From positions 1 to 15,696 of the forward strand of contig JALUKS010000027.1 of the NCBI GenBank assembly GCA_027056465.1: a stretch of DNA of 15,696 nucleotides. Reading direction: 5' to 3'. Below the pieces are notes generated by a model. The model saw only the letters and a list, made by a program, of their open reading frames with translations. It searched no databases and was not told the origin of the DNA. Below are positions 13,889-15,696 of this stretch, piece after piece; the first letter of the stretch is position 1; each line of letters starts with the position of its first letter. The position numbers were made by a program, and so were the translations under genes. The stretch is from Sulfurimonas sp. (GTDB lineage Bacteria; Campylobacterota; Campylobacteria; Campylobacterales; Sulfurimonadaceae).

Positions 13889-14625
13889 TGGCAAAATATA
13901 TAATCCTAGACACAGAGACAACAGGTACAGCAGATAATGACAGAGTTATACAACTCGGATATATAGTTTTAGGAGTCAATCCTATAGAGATACATAATGA
14001 GTTTAATAGCACGGATATTCCTATTAGCTTCGGGGCGATGGAAGTGCATGGTATCACTCCTGAGCTTTTAGAGGGTAAGCCAGCTTGTACAGAAACTGCT
14101 GCTTATAAACGCCTCTTGGAACTCAACACTAATGAGAACTATCTCATCATTCATAATGCTCCTTTTGACATTAAGATGCTTGAAAAAGAGGGATTCCAAA
14201 CGCAGATGAAAGTGATAGATACTCTTCGTGTAGCAAAACATATACTTCCAGATGAAGAGGCACACCGTTTACAGTATTTCCGTTATAAAATGGAACTCTA
14301 CAAGGAAGAGGAGAAAGAGGCAGCTGCTCTTGGCATCGTAGTAAAAGCACATGATGCCATCGGTGATGTTCTTATACTTAAGCTTCTTCTCTCTAAACTT
14401 CGTATTGCAGTGCAAGAGGCATACCCAAAAGAAAATCCAGTAGAGAAGATGGTCGATCTTACAAATACTCCCATCCTCGTAAAAAGTTTCCGATTTGGAA
14501 AGCACAAGGGAAAAGAGTTAGCTGAAGTAGCCCGTGAGGATGCAGGTTATCTAAGATGGATGCTCAGTAGTATGGAGAACCTCGATGATGACATGCGGTA
14601 CTCTATCAATCACTACCTTGCATAA
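13888..14625 (+). CDS. DEDDh 3'-5' exonuclease with C-terminal DUF3820-like domain (exonuclease X type)
   Basis: The 245-residue DnaQ-fold exonuclease has its catalytic acids in place: D8 and E10 (I-L-D-T-E-T-T-G), D94 (H-N-A-P-F-D-I-K-M-L), then H155 and D160 (A-H-D-A-I-G-D). These define the DEDDh type that removes nucleotides from DNA or RNA 3' ends with two metal ions. After the core (1-175), residues 199-243 carry F-R-F-G-K-H-K-G-K-E-L-A-E-V-A-x-x-D-x-G-Y-L-R-W-M-L, a DUF3820-like C-terminal domain found in proteins annotated as exodeoxyribonuclease X. No polymerase domain is present. ATG 13888 shares its A with the preceding stop, so translation is coupled. The substrate in the cell (repair or RNA) is open. 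Confidence 0.88.
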   Translation: MAKYIILDTETTGTADNDRVIQLGYIVLGVNPIEIHNEFNSTDIPISFGAMEVHGITPELLEGKPACTETAAYKRLLELNTNENYLIIHNAPFDIKMLEKEGFQTQMKVIDTLRVAKHILPDEEAHRLQYFRYKMELYKEEEKEAAALGIVVKAHDAIGDVLILKLLLSKLRIAVQEAYPKENPVEKMVDLTNTPILVKSFRFGKHKGKELAEVAREDAGYLRWMLSSMENLDDDMRYSINHYLA

Positions 14626-14648
14626 AATAGTTTTTTTAAACTATTTTA
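14623..14648. terminator. Bidirectional terminator shared by two convergent genes
   Basis: TAAAATAGTTT (14623-14633) and AAACTATTTTA (14638-14648) form an 11-bp hairpin with a 4-nt loop. The stop codon of the exonuclease gene (14623-14625) and that of the GNAT gene (14648-14646) are the two feet of the stem. The stem is AT-rich, so it is weaker than a classical GC-rich terminator. Confidence 0.6.
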
Positions 14649-15266
14649 AAACTCTATGGACATAAGTGAGAGACCAGCACGACCAAACTTCTCTCTGTAG
14701 AGTTCGCATTCTAACTGTTTGACCTCTCTAAATCCAAGTTTTTTATAGAGTAATTGTGACTCAAGTGAGCCTATTTCTATGATAGTTTGTGCTATTCTAT
14801 ACCCTTTTAAGCGCGCTGTTAAGAGTGACTTTTGCATAAGTGCTTTGAGGACACCTACATCTAAAAAACCCTCTTTCTCTTCCATAAAGTCAAACATAAG
14901 TGTGCGTTTATTAAGCTCGAAGTCACAAGCATAGAGGACTTCTAGTCTCTCTTCTTGATTTACACACTCTATTTCAGAGAGTGCTTGCATAAAGCTCTCT
15001 TTGGTTGCTATTCTAGGTTCGTAGTTGCATAGAGTCCCTACACTTGTAGAATCCATTTTTGCAATTAAAAAATTACTATAGTGACAATGGCTCTTCGACT
15101 TTGTAGTCGTTAGCTTCTCTAACTTTTCTAAAATCACTCTGTCATCATTAGTTTCAAAAAGAAGATCAAAAAGACCATCTTTTTTTCCTGCTCGAGAACT
15201 TTGTAGAATCATCTCTGCTAAAAATAGACTATCTTCAGCAGTTGCTTGTTTTATTTGAATGCTCAT
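14646..15266 (-). CDS. GNAT-like N-acetyltransferase
   Basis: The 206-residue protein fits the GNAT fold. It opens with I-Q-I-K-Q-A-T-A-E-D (strand 1 and start of helix 1), has S-N-F-L-I-A-K-M-D-S-T-S-V-G-T-L at 64-79 for the central strands, L-D-V-G-V at about 135-139 before the acetyl-CoA region, and the typical end motif S-Q-L-L-Y-K-K-L-G-F-R-E at 170-181. The usual (R/Q)xxGx(G/A) acetyl-CoA loop is not clear in the segment after residue 140 (L-M-Q-K-S-L-L-T-A-R-L-K-G-Y), so the group is divergent. The acceptor is unknown. ATG 15266 follows GGAA eight bases upstream. It appears monocistronic, ending in the shared hairpin. No firm promoter is visible in the 146-bp gap upstream (15267-15412). 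Confidence 0.72.
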   Translation of the reverse strand: MSIQIKQATAEDSLFLAEMILQSSRAGKKDGLFDLLFETNDDRVILEKLEKLTTTKSKSHCHYSNFLIAKMDSTSVGTLCNYEPRIATKESFMQALSEIECVNQEERLEVLYACDFELNKRTLMFDFMEEKEGFLDVGVLKALMQKSLLTARLKGYRIAQTIIEIGSLESQLLYKKLGFREVKQLECELYREKFGRAGLSLMSIEF

Positions 15267-15412
15267 AATATTTTTTCCAAAATCAATTTAAATCATATAA
15301 GAGTAATAGTACCATACTTTATGATAAAAAGTTTCTTAATTTTACTAATATTTCAAATTTTCTATATTAATAGACTCTAAAAGGGTTAATCTGTGTAGAT
15401 GAATAGTCAAAT

Positions 15413-15696
15413 TCATATAGATACCTCACTATTTTCCAACGGCTGAGGCAATGGTTTTGAGAAATAATAGCCTTGGGCATACTCTACACCTAGCTCTTGT
15501 AAAAGGAGTGCTACCTCTTTTGTCTCAACAAATTCAGCAACATTCTCCATATCCATTCCTGATGTGAAGTTATGAATAGTTTTTAGGATATGTAGTTTTC
15601 TTGAATCTGATGTAATCTCTTTTGTGATAGAAGCATCTATCTTTAATATATCAACATCCAAGTCTGATAGATAGGCAAAGTTTGAGTATCCTGTTC
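15413..15696 (-). CDS. EAL-domain protein, C-terminal part (partial at window edge)
   Basis: The frame is open to the right edge, so this is the last 94 codons of a longer gene. It begins inside an EAL domain with T-G-Y-S-N-F-A-Y-L, then D-V-D-I-L-K-I-D-A-S-I, A-E-F-V-E-T and L-G-V-E-Y-A-Q-G-Y-Y-F-S-K-P-L-P. These are the late motifs of cyclic-di-GMP phosphodiesterases, including the K-I-D lysine and the A-E-x-V-E-T glutamate. The D-D-F-G loop and the E-A-L motif lie outside the window, so activity cannot be judged. Such C-termini usually follow GGDEF and sensor domains, also unseen. The tail after the domain is only about seven residues. No terminator was seen downstream. Confidence 0.88.
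   Translation of the reverse strand, partial: TGYSNFAYLSDLDVDILKIDASITKEITSDSRKLHILKTIHNFTSGMDMENVAEFVETKEVALLLQELGVEYAQGYYFSKPLPQPLENSEVSI

Noticed and set aside
14269..14507. Two overlapping minus-strand frames (78 and 69 codons) inside the exonuclease gene
   Set aside because: Both run antisense to the conserved catalytic and C-terminal domains in different frames; neither has supporting signals.
15324..15339. 16-bp match ATAAAAAGTTTCTTAA also present at 11209-11224
   Set aside because: In DNA this AT-rich a single low-complexity 16-mer repeat can arise by chance; flanks do not match.
1..15696. CRISPR array, rRNA genes or a toxin-antitoxin pair
   Set aside because: No regularly spaced direct repeats, no rRNA-like sequence and no small two-gene pair of that kind were seen.

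Overview
The window looks like the chromosome of a Campylobacterota (epsilonproteobacterial) species, most like the Sulfurimonas/Sulfurovum side of the group. This rests on strongly AT-rich DNA, very tight gene packing with overlapping stops and starts, -10-only promoters (TATAAT without a good -35), and the gene block HP0268-like / miaB transcribed divergently from nusA, an order I remember from Campylobacter jejuni and Helicobacter pylori. No species can be named from sequence alone.

Left edge (1-847): the end of an IS256-like insertion sequence (terminal repeat and the first codons of a transposase running off the window) sits inside a surface lipoprotein gene. The lipoprotein frame is cut at codon 220 and its last nine codons plus stop come from the IS end. 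Next (848-4345) are a HI0933/BaiN-type flavoprotein on the minus strand and, divergent from it, rimO-tilS (ribosomal protein S12 methylthiolation and tRNA-Ile lysidinylation), which overlap by 14 nt.

Centre (4291-9831, all minus): one compact eight-gene run, read right to left: HP0268-like small protein, miaB, a DUF374 acyltransferase, a membrane-anchored protein of unknown function, a XerC/D-size tyrosine recombinase, then three genes with the size, topology and order of PilM-PilN-PilO (actin-like cytoplasmic protein and two single-pass coiled-coil membrane proteins). Six of the seven junctions overlap, so translation is probably coupled. The PilM-like member carries an acidic insert with no Lys or Arg for about 73 residues. 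No secretin, pilin or ATPase gene lies beside the trio here. The distal end of the run overlaps the 3' end of tilS antisense by 55 nt.

Right part (9832-15696): the gap between the HP0268-like gene and nusA holds a perfect 18-bp inverted repeat. After nusA comes a 76-nt minus-strand sequence with the layout of a tRNA ending in CCA but a broken anticodon stem, which I read as a decayed tRNA gene. Then follow a DUF819 membrane protein (minus), divergent from a two-gene unit encoding an exported DUF4139 protein and a DEDDh 3'-5' exonuclease, a bidirectional terminator that holds both stop codons, a GNAT-like acetyltransferase (minus), and the C-terminal part of an EAL-domain protein (minus) running off the right edge.

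Nearly all of the window is core genome. The parts that deserve a second look are the IS-disrupted lipoprotein, the Xer-PilMNO-like operon, the palindrome upstream of nusA, the pseudo-tRNA, and the abutting divergent promoters between the flavoprotein gene and rimO.
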